A stretch of DNA of 36,512 nt from an uncultured Alphaproteobacteria bacterium (GCA_902562285.1 CACESU010000017.1:1-36512); one strand, 5' to 3'; shown: positions 16,473 through 25,481, counted from the stretch's first letter. Program-made: numbers and translations. Notes: generated from the letters alone by a model not told the origin.

Positions 16473-18389
16473 TTAATTCCTATTAAATAGCTTTTCTATA
16501 TCTTTTAATTCTAACTCTATAAAAGTTGGCCTACCATGATTACATTGATTTGAGTAAGGAGTCTCCTCCATAGTCCTTAATAGAAAAGACATTTCATTAA
16601 AAGAAAGTTTTTTACCTGATCTTACTGAACCATGGCAAGCAATTTTAGATAATACCATTTCTAATTTTTCTTCTACAACTGAAATATTATTATCTTCCAA
16701 AATTTCGTCAGCTAAATCGTTAAGAAACAAAGAACAGTTCACTTGACCCAAAATTTCAGGTAATGATCTTACACAAATAGATTTTTTTCCAAATGGTTCT
16801 AATATGACACCTAACTCTTCAAACTCATTTCTAAATTCTAAAATTGTTAAAGAACGTTCATCACCCAGTTCGACTATTTCAGGTATTAATAATGGTTGTG
16901 AAGCTATTGATTTGTTTCTCAAAGAGGTTTTGAGTTTTTCATATACAATTCTTTCATGTGCTGCATGTTGATCAATTATAGCAATACCAATAGCAGTCTG
17001 AGAAATTATATAATTTTCATGAACATGAGCTACAGGTGAGCCTAAAGGAAAAGATTTTTCGTTATTTTTTTCATACTTGATTTTATGATTTTCAGCTCTA
17101 GGAGAGAATTCATTTTGATAATTTCTTGAAGAAACTTCATTAAATAAAAGCTCTGAGGAATTTCTTATAATATTCTTTTTAATTGGGTAAGAAAAAATAC
17201 TGCTTGAATTATTTTTTTTTGTTTTAAATGTATCATCATGATTAATATTTTTTCTAAAGGCATCCATCATTCCTTCAGAGACAGCAGTAGACGTTCTTGT
17301 ATTAAAACTTGCAATAGTAGATTTAATAATTGAGATGATTGAATTTTTTATATAGTTAAGATTTTGAAATCTAACCTCAGTTTTAGCAGGATGAACATTT
17401 GCATCGACAGTGTCAGTTGGACAATTGATATATATAACAGCAACCGGGTATCTACCTTTCATTATGAAATCAGAATAACCTACTCTAATTGCACTAGTTA
17501 GATTTTTATCCCAGACTGGTCTTCCATTAACAAAAAAGTACTGATGACCTAAAGTACTTCTTGAAAATGTAGGCAAAGAAATAAATCCCTCAACAACAAG
17601 ATCTTCATTAGAAAAAAATATAGGTAAAAGATTTTGAAAGATATCTCTACCTAATACCTGACTTATTCTAGGAGAGTATTTATTTTGATGACCTTCTAAA
17701 TTTTCATTAGAATTTTCAATTTCAGTTGATACTCCTTTGTAATTCGCTATAAGTTTGTTTGAACCATTTGATAAGATCTCTCGCAAAGAAAAACTAATAT
17801 TAGGATTTATTAAAGATAATCTCTTAAAAATATCAAATATCTCTCTTAGTTCATTTTTGTCAGATTTCAGAAATTTTAACCTAGCAGGAGTTCTGTAAAA
17901 TAAATCACGCACCTCTACGGAGGTACCAATATTTAATGAAGTTGGAATTAATTTTCCAACATTATCGTTTTCAACTAAAATTTCCCAAGCATCTTGAGAA
18001 TTGGTCGTTTTGGATTTAATATTTAATCTACCAGAAGAGCCAATAGAAGGTAATGCCTCTCCTCTAAAACCATAAGTATTTACATTTGAAATTTCATTAT
18101 CTATCAATTTGGATGTTGCATGCCTACATACTGCAATAGGTAATTCTTCTCTTGGTATACCCCATCCATTATCTTTTACCTGAATAATCGACTTTCCACC
18201 TTGAGAAATAAAAATTTCTATGGAAGTTGCACCTGCATCAACAGAATTTTCTACTAATTCCTTTACTATTGCAGCAGGTCTTTCAATTACTTCACCAGCA
18301 GCTATTTGATTAGCTACTTTTTCATCAAGCTTTACTATTGGTCTTTGAGTAGATTTTTTATTCAATATGTTGTAATTTTTTTCGTTCAT
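16473..18389 (-). CDS. mutL: DNA mismatch repair protein MutL with endonuclease motif
   Basis: MutL couples mismatch recognition by MutS to strand incision and excision. The GHKL ATPase is intact: KELVENSVDAG (43-53, catalytic Glu47), DNGWGI (73-78) and GFRGEALPSI (108-117). The C-terminal half has DQHAAHERIVYE (473-484), matching the DQHA(X)2E(X)4E endonuclease motif of MutL proteins that do not rely on MutH. The ACHGS and QCNHGRPT segments complete the metal site. The central linker (about 365-450) is Asn/Lys/Ser rich and divergent. It lies 68 bases after lspA. Confidence 0.95.
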   Translation of the reverse strand: MNEKNYNILNKKSTQRPIVKLDEKVANQIAAGEVIERPAAIVKELVENSVDAGATSIEIFISQGGKSIIQVKDNGWGIPREELPIAVCRHATSKLIDNEISNVNTYGFRGEALPSIGSSGRLNIKSKTTNSQDAWEILVENDNVGKLIPTSLNIGTSVEVRDLFYRTPARLKFLKSDKNELREIFDIFKRLSLINPNISFSLREILSNGSNKLIANYKGVSTEIENSNENLEGHQNKYSPRISQVLGRDIFQNLLPIFFSNEDLVVEGFISLPTFSRSTLGHQYFFVNGRPVWDKNLTSAIRVGYSDFIMKGRYPVAVIYINCPTDTVDANVHPAKTEVRFQNLNYIKNSIISIIKSTIASFNTRTSTAVSEGMMDAFRKNINHDDTFKTKKNNSSSIFSYPIKKNIIRNSSELLFNEVSSRNYQNEFSPRAENHKIKYEKNNEKSFPLGSPVAHVHENYIISQTAIGIAIIDQHAAHERIVYEKLKTSLRNKSIASQPLLIPEIVELGDERSLTILEFRNEFEELGVILEPFGKKSICVRSLPEILGQVNCSLFLNDLADEILEDNNISVVEEKLEMVLSKIACHGSVRSGKKLSFNEMSFLLRTMEETPYSNQCNHGRPTFIELELKDIEKLFNRN

Positions 18390-18457
18390 AAGACAATATA
18401 TAGCATCTTATAACCGATTCTGCCAATACTGAAAGATAATAAGTTTGAGCTAAGTTC

Positions 18458-18973
18458 TTAATTTTGATTTTTAACATTTGGAAAAAATATAATACCGAGA
18501 ACTCCAAAAAAAATTGAAATATCGGCTACATTAAATGAATAAGGATTATATATACCACAACAAGTAAGATTTAGAAAATCAGCAACAGCTCCATAAATAA
18601 TTCGATCTAATACGTTTCCTATAGCTCCACCAATAATTGCAGAAGAAAAAAGTAAAGACATAATACTATTTTGTTTAATTGCCCAAAATAAAATACCAAT
18701 ACTAATAAAGATAGATATAAAAATAAGAGTAAATCTCATTATGTCAGAACTACTTGCAAATAAACCAAAATTTATGCCTTCATTCCAAGCCATTTTAAAA
18801 TAAATAAAACCTGGAATAACAGTTATACTTAACCTACCAGATAGATCTAAAATATGAATTACAAAAAATTTTGTTAATTGATCTACAATAAAAATAAATG
18901 ACGATATTATTGCAATCAACATAACTGGTTTTATTTTTGTATACTTACCAAAATATTTTTTAATATTTTTCAT
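18458..18973 (-). CDS. lspA: Lipoprotein signal peptidase (signal peptidase II)
   Basis: LspA is an inner-membrane aspartyl protease that removes signal peptides from diacylglyceryl-modified prolipoproteins. Four hydrophobic segments are visible. The catalytic Asps are Asp123 in GNVLDR and Asp151 in FNVADISI, and the WNEGINFGLF segment (63-72) is the conserved active-site loop. At 171 residues the length is normal. It would process the lipobox proteins found elsewhere in this window. Its start is about 65 bases from the oppositely oriented tRNA-Ser. Confidence 0.95.
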   Translation of the reverse strand: MKNIKKYFGKYTKIKPVMLIAIISSFIFIVDQLTKFFVIHILDLSGRLSITVIPGFIYFKMAWNEGINFGLFASSSDIMRFTLIFISIFISIGILFWAIKQNSIMSLLFSSAIIGGAIGNVLDRIIYGAVADFLNLTCCGIYNPYSFNVADISIFFGVLGIIFFPNVKNQN

Positions 18974-19003
18974 AAAAATTAATCCCCATTAGGTAAAATT
19001 TTC

Positions 19004-19030
19004 TTGATAATATTCTATCCACATTATACA
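19004..19030 (+). promoter_or_regulatory. Possible promoter of tRNA-Ser
   Basis: TTGATA (19004-19009) and TATACA (19025-19030) are spaced by 15 bases and end 9 bases before the mature tRNA, a position expected for a tRNA promoter. The spacing is shorter than ideal, so this is a tentative call. Confidence 0.35.
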
Positions 19031-19039
19031 CGAGTAAGT

Positions 19040-19129
19040 GGACAGGTGGCCGAGCGGTCGAAGGCGCTCCCCTGCTAAGGGAGTAGAGGGGCAACCCTCT
19101 CGTGGGTTCGAATCCCATCCTGTCCGCCA
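19040..19129 (+). tRNA. tRNA-Ser (GCT)
   Basis: This is a class II tRNA with a long variable arm. The acceptor GGACAGG pairs with CCTGTCC. The anticodon arm is CTCCC-CTGCTAA-GGGAG with anticodon GCT, the variable arm is AGAGGGGCAACCCTCT, and the T arm is GTGGGTTCGAATCCCAT. The discriminator is G and CCA is encoded (19127-19129). It reads AGC and AGT codons. It stands alone on the plus strand between leftward lspA and the hydrolase. Confidence 0.96.
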
Positions 19130-19180
19130 TTTTTCTTGAATTTGTTAATATTACTATAAAATAGATAAACAGACCATATA

Positions 19181-19960
19181 TCAAAGATTGACTTCATTTT
19201 TTTTAATCCATTCCAAAATATGTTCGAAAATAGTTCTAAATTCATTTCCCTCCATTATATAATGCGAAAATTTTTTAAATATAATTAACTCAGAACTTTC
19301 TCCAAGTTTTTTTTTTAATTTTTTTGAAATTTGAACTGGTGTTATTCTATCTCTGCCCGCACCAATTATAAGTGTTGGACAATTAATACCTTCTGCCCTG
19401 ATTTGAGTTGGTGAGGGTGAAAAAAAATATGGGAAACCTATTTCGCAAAGGGCACGTCCTGATTCAGCTGAACAACTTTTATTAAAAATATTAAAAGCTT
19501 GAGTTCGGCTAAAATCATGAAATACACCATAAAAAGCTGCTGAAAAATTTGGGGGAATTGGCTTGCTCCAAAATCTCCATCTAAATAAATTGCGAAAAAA
19601 TATTTTTAAGACACTAAAAGTTACAGCGTTTATTCCTTTGGGAGCTGCTGGAGTGATAAATATCCCTAATTTACCATAACCCATAGAACATAAAATCAGA
19701 GCAATAAGTCCACCCATGGAATGTCCAATAATAATCGGTTTTTGATTAAGTTTCTTTATAATTTCCTCTATATCAGAAACATAATCAAAAATGCTGGTAT
19801 TACCTAATTCTTCAGGTCCATCGAAACCCAACCTGTGATATCTTAGTATAGGTTTTACTACTTTATTGCCTAACTTTTTAAACTCTTTTTCAAAATTTGC
19901 CCACTCATTTCCAACACTGTTTGCTCCATGCAGGAGTAAAATAGTCTGATCCTTTAACAT
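19181..19960 (-). CDS. Alpha/beta-hydrolase fold protein
   Basis: This 259-residue protein has the alpha/beta-hydrolase catalytic triad: Ser81 in the nucleophile elbow GHSMGG, Asp204 in GAGRDRITP and His233 in FSHYIMEG. HGANS near residue 11 is the oxyanion-hole region. There is no signal peptide, so it is likely cytosolic. Substrate is unknown; esters or lactones are typical for the fold. It starts 15 bases after the yjbQ-type gene and is probably cotranscribed with it. Confidence 0.85.
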   Translation of the reverse strand: MLKDQTILLLHGANSVGNEWANFEKEFKKLGNKVVKPILRYHRLGFDGPEELGNTSIFDYVSDIEEIIKKLNQKPIIIGHSMGGLIALILCSMGYGKLGIFITPAAPKGINAVTFSVLKIFFRNLFRWRFWSKPIPPNFSAAFYGVFHDFSRTQAFNIFNKSCSAESGRALCEIGFPYFFSPSPTQIRAEGINCPTLIIGAGRDRITPVQISKKLKKKLGESSELIIFKKFSHYIMEGNEFRTIFEHILEWIKKNEVNL

Positions 19961-19975
19961 AATATCTTTATACCC

Positions 19976-20413
19976 CTAGTGTATTTCACATTCTTCTCCG
20001 AGAATATGACAAAAAACAGACCTTACATGTCTTTCAATCCTATGCTCAAATAGGTATATACCCTGCCATGTACCCATTTTTAAGGTATTTTCTATAACAC
20101 TTAGAGATAAATTAGTATTCGTTAATACAGTTTTAATATGGGCTGGCATGTCGTCTTTGCCCTCTAAAGTGTGCAAATATAAATTTTCGTTCATAGGCAC
20201 TAAATTATTAAAAAAATTTTCTAAATCAAACAATACATCTTTTGAAGCATTTTCTTGAATTATTAATGATGCACTTGTATGTAGAATAGATAGATTAATA
20301 ATACCATTAACGATTTTTGAATCTTTTACAAAATTATTAATTTTATTTGAAATATCTACAATTTTTTGACCACTAGTATCAACTTTTAATTCCGTAAATT
20401 TTTGTATCATCAT
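19976..20413 (-). CDS. yjbQ: YjbQ family protein (UPF0047)
   Basis: This 145-residue protein belongs to the widespread YjbQ/UPF0047 family. The family His lies in LHTSASLIIQENAS (44-57), and GTWQGIYLFEHR and the C-terminal VRSVFCHILGE are further conserved blocks. E. coli YjbQ has been reported to have weak thiamine phosphate synthase activity, but the physiological role is unsettled. It heads the leftward run that includes the hydrolase. Confidence 0.88.
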   Translation of the reverse strand: MMIQKFTELKVDTSGQKIVDISNKINNFVKDSKIVNGIINLSILHTSASLIIQENASKDVLFDLENFFNNLVPMNENLYLHTLEGKDDMPAHIKTVLTNTNLSLSVIENTLKMGTWQGIYLFEHRIERHVRSVFCHILGEECEIH

Positions 20414-20594
20414 TTACTCACGAAATACTATATAAGGAAATATCATTTGATTTTTTGAAAAATTAATACAATGTCTCATCACTTTTTCATAAAAGTTTAT
20501 GCTTTCATCAATCGATTTAGGTTGTTATTTAATAAAATTCTACTTCTTTAAAAATATTAGATTCTTTAAAATCTTTGAAATAAAAAAAATAAAG
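20414..20594. other. Spacer with no recognised gene (181 bases)
   Basis: This AT-rich spacer lies between two leftward genes and must hold the end of the MFS transcript and any promoter for yjbQ. A weak inverted repeat, AGATT-CTTTAA-AATCT, occurs near 20560 but has no GC-rich stem. No convincing coding frame, RNA or terminator is seen. Confidence 0.5.
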
Positions 20595-21911
20595 TTAACC
20601 AGGTTTTTTTCTACCTAACACTATAAAACCAATAATAAAAAATAATACTGCCGTTACCATACCTGCTCTTTCACCTAAAGTACTGTCACCCTCTCCAAAT
20701 AAATAAAAGGATAAATTCTCAATAAGAGTACTTTGAGTAGCCCACAATACTATCGTTGCATAAACCATAGGACCTAAAAAGGATGTAATTTTACCAGCTA
20801 ACATATAAAATCCAAATATTTGAGCTCTATGTTCAGCTGGTGCTAAATGAGATACTAAAGATCTGCTTGCTGATTGAACCGGACCAATAAAAATTCCAGT
20901 AATTAGACCAAAAATCCAAAAATAATTAGCATTAGGGGAAAGTAAAACACAAAACCCAAAAATAATTAAAAAGATTAAAGAAATTCTAATTGTATTAAAA
21001 GATCCTAACTTGTCATCAACCCAACCACCAATTAGTGCACCTACCCCACAAGTAAAATTTACAGCAATTGCAAATAGCAGAACATCTTGCGTGCTAAATC
21101 CGAATACCTTGGCAGCAAATATTCCTGCAAAAGCAAAAACAACAGTAAGTCCGTCTACATAAAACATTCGGGCAATAAGAAATTTTCTAAGACCAGGTAT
21201 TTGTCCTATTTCTTTCCAACCAGTTTTAATTATTTCCCAGGGTTTGCTAAGATTTGAAGCAGCTTTACCTTCCTTAACAAAAAAGAACAATGGTAAACTG
21301 AATATTAATAACCAAATACCAACCAAAATTTGAGTTGCTCTTATATGTTCAGAATTATCTTTGTCCAAACCGAAAGGTGCTTTTTCTGGCATAATAAAAA
21401 AAGCTAATGCAATTACTAAGGCTATTATTGCACCAAAGTAACCAACAGCCCAGCCAATTCCAGAAATTCTACCCATATTTTTTTTTGAGGCCACAGAAGG
21501 TAGTAAAGCATTATAAAAAACAAACATTAACTCATTAGCTAGAATAGAAAAAAAGGAAAATATCAGTGCAAACCAAATAAAAGAATTATTTGGTTCAACT
21601 TTCCATAAAAGTATATTTGCCACTACACCAATAAAAACTGTTATACCGAGATATAGTTTTCTTCTTGCACGAGTATCTGCAAATCCTCCAAGAATAGGAC
21701 CTAAAACGGCTACCACTAGAGCTGCTAAACCTGTAGTATAACCCCAATATGAAGTACCATTTTCTGGTGCAACAACACTTGCAAAATATACTGCAAAAAT
21801 AAAGGTAGCATGCATTGCTCCAACAGCAGAATTACCTACATCAAATAAAGAATATGATGCTTTGGCAATAAACCCACCTTCTTTTTCTAGATTACCCTGA
21901 TTTTCAGACAT
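20595..21911 (-). CDS. MFS transporter, UMF1/Atg22-like family
   Basis: This 438-residue integral membrane protein has about 11-12 hydrophobic segments and belongs to the UMF1 (Atg22-like) branch of the major facilitator superfamily. The N-terminal YSLFDVGNSAVGAMHATFIF and the loop GPILGGFADTRARRK are typical. FIGPVQSASRSLVSHLAP in the second half is another family block. Fungal relatives export amino acids from the vacuole, but the bacterial substrate is unknown. It follows the PEGA lipoprotein gene on the same strand after 96 bases. Confidence 0.88.
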   Translation of the reverse strand: MSENQGNLEKEGGFIAKASYSLFDVGNSAVGAMHATFIFAVYFASVVAPENGTSYWGYTTGLAALVVAVLGPILGGFADTRARRKLYLGITVFIGVVANILLWKVEPNNSFIWFALIFSFFSILANELMFVFYNALLPSVASKKNMGRISGIGWAVGYFGAIIALVIALAFFIMPEKAPFGLDKDNSEHIRATQILVGIWLLIFSLPLFFFVKEGKAASNLSKPWEIIKTGWKEIGQIPGLRKFLIARMFYVDGLTVVFAFAGIFAAKVFGFSTQDVLLFAIAVNFTCGVGALIGGWVDDKLGSFNTIRISLIFLIIFGFCVLLSPNANYFWIFGLITGIFIGPVQSASRSLVSHLAPAEHRAQIFGFYMLAGKITSFLGPMVYATIVLWATQSTLIENLSFYLFGEGDSTLGERAGMVTAVLFFIIGFIVLGRKKPG

Positions 21912-22007
21912 TTGGTATTATAAAATTATTTAAATTTACTTTGATTGTCAGCATACACTTTAGTGGGTAATAAAATCAAATTTAATTTGTAAATAATTTA
22001 AATGAAA

Positions 22008-22454
22008 CTAATTTGTAAAAAGATCCATATTAGAAATACCTCTAATTTCTTCTAGAACCATTGCATTTGTACTCTGCATTTTTACATTAACCTCATTAGG
22101 ACTAAGTTCATAAACCCCACCTTTATAAATATCATATCCAGTAGCTAGTACCCCACCGATTAATGCACTTCCCAAGGCGCCAACTGCGCCTGATCCACTT
22201 GGGACTGAATTTACTTTTACTAACTCAGTAGAAAAACCCGGTTTTGAAATTGTTGCTTCAAAAGACTTATTTCTCGGTAACTTTATTTTGCAAGGTGTAA
22301 TTGAACATGAAAAACCATGGCTTGTCTTTACACTTGCCCCACTAGGACTACTCGAAAAAATAACAATCTGATCAGTACCTTGCTGTGATGTTGCACAGCT
22401 TGTAATAAATAAAAGTAATTGGATACAAAATAATGTTTTTACTTTATGGTTCAT
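22008..22454 (-). CDS. PEGA-domain lipoprotein
   Basis: This 148-residue protein has a lipoprotein signal peptide with lipobox ITSC (Cys20). A PEGA-like domain spans about 30-70 (FSSSPSGASVKT, then ITPCKIKLPRN and ISKPGF). A glycine-rich hydrophobic hairpin follows at about 86-110 (GAVGALGSALIGGVLATGYD), then a short beta tail. PEGA domains are thought to bind surface or envelope components. The AAGAGAT ribosome site is good. It is divergent from the repeat protein across 191 bases, and such paired envelope genes may be functionally linked. The function is unknown. Confidence 0.8.
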   Translation of the reverse strand: MNHKVKTLFCIQLLLFITSCATSQQGTDQIVIFSSSPSGASVKTSHGFSCSITPCKIKLPRNKSFEATISKPGFSTELVKVNSVPSGSGAVGALGSALIGGVLATGYDIYKGGVYELSPNEVNVKMQSTNAMVLEEIRGISNMDLFTN

Positions 22455-22645
22455 ATCAATCTCTTGTGTAATAATTGTAAATTTAGTTGCAAAACTTGTT
22501 CCAAATTTTAATTATAAATAAATTATTGTATATATTGTAAACTAGCACACATCTTGCATTAAAAATTCAGAACTTGAATTAATATATGTAGAAACCACTT
22601 GTTATTGGTAAAAATCAAACAAATTTTTTTGGTATTTATTAAAAA
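22455..22645. promoter_or_regulatory. Divergent intergenic region between two predicted surface-protein genes
   Basis: This 191-base, very AT-rich spacer must carry the promoters of both the PEGA lipoprotein and the repeat protein. Candidate -10 elements such as TATATT (22530-22535) and TATATG (22583-22588) are visible, but no well-spaced -35 partner stands out. There is no clear ribosome site before the ATG at 22646. Confidence 0.4.
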
Positions 22646-24622
22646 ATGAAAAAAAAATTATCATCCAAAGTTACTAACAAAAAAAATACTAGTTTTTTGT
22701 TTTTTGCATTATCCACTTTAGCTGCTTGTAACAATGATAGCAAAAAAATTCTTGGGTTAGCTGGTAATGCTGCATCAGAAGGTCTTGAAAAACTATTTAA
22801 AGAGTCACCGTCAGTTAATTCAAACTATACCATTAGTACAAATTCACCAGATAGCTCAAAAGGTGATGGGACTAGTAGTCTTCCTATAGAAGTTACTGGA
22901 TCAGTTAATGCAAGTCCTACAATTAGTGGTTATCCTTTACTAGATTTTACATTTAATTCGGATGGAATAATAGATTTTACAAATATATCAGATGTAAAAA
23001 ATATATCTATTAGCAATTCATCTTCAGCTGTAAGCTTCACTAATCTCTCAAATGATCTCGAAAAAATTTTTGTATCAGGAACACAAAGTGGGGATTGGAA
23101 TATTGCCTATAAACCAAATAGTTTTGGAACTGCTTTTTTTGAATGGACAAATAATACTGGAGTTTCTGTAGATCTAACCTCATTGACAATAAATGAAACT
23201 AGTCATTTTTTATTAAAAAATACAGGCAACGAAAATATTACTATTCCCATATTTAATTTAGATCCAGATGATACTCAAAGAATAGAAATTGGAAATGATA
23301 ATGATGGAGACATCATAATAGGTGTGGCAGCGAACATAGAAGGGACTCAAGGCCTTAAAACGATTTCTTTAAAAACATTCAATGATGGAGATATTATTCT
23401 TGGCACACCTGGAACTTCAGGACTACCGGACTTGCAGAATCTTACCTCTATTGCTCTTATTGCATCTAAGAATGGAAATATTACTTTAGGTGATTTGGGT
23501 ACAAACACAAGCATTAATAATATCTCTTCTCTATCAATGACAACAGAAGGAGGAGAAATAAACATAGGTACTATAAAAGCAAAAAAAATAGATAATATTA
23601 TTGCATCTGGTATTGAATTTTCTTCAATTTCTATTGGTAATACTGAAACTAATGAATCTTTAGATTTCATTACATTAAGTGGGGGAGGTGCAATAAGCAT
23701 AGGTAACATTAAAGCAAAAAATATAGATGGATTAAATGCATCTGGTGGTGAATTGTCATCAATAACTATTGGGAATACTGAAGTTAGTGAAACTATCGAT
23801 CTCATTACATTAAGTACTGAAGGGACAATAAACTTAGGTAATATTAAAGCAAAAAATATAGATGGCTTTAATGCATCTGGTAATGAATTTTCATCAATTT
23901 CTATTGGGAGTATTGAAATAAGCGAATCTATTGATCTTATTAAATTAAGTGGTGATGCCAGCATAACAATGGGCAATTTTACAGGAGATGGTACAGTAAA
24001 ATTAGATGCAAGCGATATGACAAAAACAGGAATTAATTTGAATTTTTCTGCTCTAAAGGGAACTGTTGATATCACTTCTACCGATAAAGATGATACAATA
24101 TCTTTAGGAATTGAAGCTGGAAAAGTTATAAGTGGTGAAGGGAACGATAACATTATTGTAGCTGCTAATGCTACTGGTAATTCAGATATTACAACTGGGG
24201 ATGGAGTTGATATAATTACACTTTCTGATCAATCAGGTATAGATATTGTGAAACCTGGGGGAACAAGTGTAAATATCACTAACAAAACTGCAAATACTCA
24301 CGCTGCAATTTTATCAGATAAAATCATAAACTTTGATCCCAATTCAGATAAAATAGCTTTTGGTTCTGTAACTGCATCAAATGACAATTTTCTTTCTGAA
24401 AGTGGTGCAAATACAAATTCATTTTCTGATGCTTTGACAAAAGCTAACACTGCTATGGCAACTGGAAAGATATATTATTTTTCTTATAATGTAGCTAATG
24501 CCACGGATGGTTTTGGATTGCTTTTTAATGATAGCAATGGTGATGGATCTAGTGATACTTTCTTAACTATAACAGGAATAACTACAGATGTTATTTCTTA
24601 TCAAGATATGATTATAGCATAA
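22646..24622 (+). CDS. Repeat-rich predicted surface protein with lipobox and RTX/type-I-secretion-like C-terminus
   Basis: This 658-residue protein is unnamed. Residues 15-28 form a short hydrophobic stretch ending in LAAC, a candidate lipobox with Cys28. Residues 100-300 are rich in short beta strands of the NGNITLG kind. Three tandem 45-residue repeats follow (305-349, 350-394, 395-439), each with xIGxIKAKxIDG and SSISIG motifs, plus a partial fourth. Residues 470-540 contain weak RTX-like turns (SGEGNDNIIV, TGDGVDIITL). The tail (about 560-658: DKIINFDP, then LLFNDSNGDG and TGITTDVISYQDMIIA) resembles C-termini of alphaproteobacterial type I secreted surface proteins. A beta-solenoid adhesin is likely. 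No transporter gene is nearby. Its last 11 bases overlap the next gene. Confidence 0.8.
   Translation: MKKKLSSKVTNKKNTSFLFFALSTLAACNNDSKKILGLAGNAASEGLEKLFKESPSVNSNYTISTNSPDSSKGDGTSSLPIEVTGSVNASPTISGYPLLDFTFNSDGIIDFTNISDVKNISISNSSSAVSFTNLSNDLEKIFVSGTQSGDWNIAYKPNSFGTAFFEWTNNTGVSVDLTSLTINETSHFLLKNTGNENITIPIFNLDPDDTQRIEIGNDNDGDIIIGVAANIEGTQGLKTISLKTFNDGDIILGTPGTSGLPDLQNLTSIALIASKNGNITLGDLGTNTSINNISSLSMTTEGGEINIGTIKAKKIDNIIASGIEFSSISIGNTETNESLDFITLSGGGAISIGNIKAKNIDGLNASGGELSSITIGNTEVSETIDLITLSTEGTINLGNIKAKNIDGFNASGNEFSSISIGSIEISESIDLIKLSGDASITMGNFTGDGTVKLDASDMTKTGINLNFSALKGTVDITSTDKDDTISLGIEAGKVISGEGNDNIIVAANATGNSDITTGDGVDIITLSDQSGIDIVKPGGTSVNITNKTANTHAAILSDKIINFDPNSDKIAFGSVTASNDNFLSESGANTNSFSDALTKANTAMATGKIYYFSYNVANATDGFGLLFNDSNGDGSSDTFLTITGITTDVISYQDMIIA
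23558..23962 (+). repeat. Three tandem 135-bp in-frame repeats
   Basis: Three consecutive 135-base units (23558-23692, 23693-23827, 23828-23962) encode 45-residue repeats of the surface protein. Units 2 and 3 are close at DNA level, for example AAAGCAAAAAATATAGATGG in both. Unit 1 is more diverged. A partial fourth unit follows. The pattern suggests expansion by slippage or recombination. Confidence 0.85.
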
Positions 24623-25361
24623 AAAAATTCATATAAGTGTAAATAAGTCCAATTAATATCGGTTGATGTATTAAATAGATAAGCAGGGAATTTCTTCCCA
24701 TCCAAAAAAATGTTTTAGTTAATATTGAATTGTCTCTTGATTTAGAGAATAAAAAGTTGTTTATCCATTTTCCTTCTTCTTTTACTTTAAAAATAATCTT
24801 CGAAAAACCTAGACCAAGAATATAGGCCATAGACCATGGAATAAATCCATAAAAATCTACAGATCCGGTAGAACCAGAGTATAGGCCTGTCCAAGCCAAG
24901 TATTTTGGTTCATAAAAATCAGAAATTAAATAAGGCTTGAAAGCAATAACAGACAATCCCATTAAAATAATCAGGGTTGAAGGCAATCGATAAATTAAAA
25001 GCCCTAACAATGTACAAGCTGATAATAAGTGTAATATTCCAAAGAAAACGAATGTATTAGAGTCTGCTTGATAGGTTCCTAAAGATACTATTAGAGCCGC
25101 TGAAATGAGTATTAAAAATCTTTTGATAAATTTTCTAAAATTTATACCTTTACATGATGATAACCAAAAACTTATACCGGAAAGAAATAAAAAACTACTA
25201 CCAATTGAAACTGCAAAAGTTTTCCACCAACCAGAGTTAACTAAAACTGGATCAACTATGTTAAAAAAACCCAAATCCCATGCAAAATGATATGCTATCA
25301 TTGCTAATACAGCAATTGCTCTAAGACCATCTATAAGCTGACTTCTATTTATTGAACTCAT
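24612..25361 (-). CDS. DUF1624 (heparan-alpha-glucosaminide N-acetyltransferase-like) membrane protein
   Basis: This 249-residue integral membrane protein has about seven hydrophobic segments. The N-terminus RSQLIDGLRAIAVLAMIAYH followed by FAWDLGFF is diagnostic of the DUF1624/HGSNAT-like acyltransferase superfamily. The conserved His in this first segment is a candidate acyl-transfer residue. Members are thought to acylate sugars using cytoplasmic donors, which would fit the adjacent glycan locus. The C-terminal GRNSLLIYLIHQPILIGLIY is also typical. It is divergent from the aldo/keto reductase over a 120-base spacer. Its substrate is unknown. Confidence 0.82.
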   Translation of the reverse strand: MSSINRSQLIDGLRAIAVLAMIAYHFAWDLGFFNIVDPVLVNSGWWKTFAVSIGSSFLFLSGISFWLSSCKGINFRKFIKRFLILISAALIVSLGTYQADSNTFVFFGILHLLSACTLLGLLIYRLPSTLIILMGLSVIAFKPYLISDFYEPKYLAWTGLYSGSTGSVDFYGFIPWSMAYILGLGFSKIIFKVKEEGKWINNFLFSKSRDNSILTKTFFWMGRNSLLIYLIHQPILIGLIYTYMNFFML

Positions 25362-25481
25362 ATCTCTCTCTTAAAAAGTGAATTTTGTAATTATATAAAA
25401 TGTTGGTATTATTTATCATAGACAAAAAATTTGTTTTTGAAAGAAAAAGGCTTACAACTTAAAAAGTAAAGTAATTCAAAT

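Noticed and set aside
18960-19184. A 74-residue minus-strand frame containing GFEPTRGLPLYSLSRG
   Set aside because: It is the antisense translation of tRNA-Ser(GCT), a well-known annotation artefact.
20471-20551. A 26-codon plus-strand frame in the spacer before yjbQ
   Set aside because: It has no ribosome site, no signal or domain, and a composition expected by chance in AT-rich DNA.
23558-23962. Possible CRISPR-like direct repeats
   Set aside because: Repeats are contiguous 135-base coding units without spacers and keep the reading frame.
23347-24153. A 268-residue minus-strand frame opposite the repeat protein
   Set aside because: It mirrors the tandem repeats and lies wholly within a well-supported gene; it has no recognisable domain and no ribosome site was sought beyond that.
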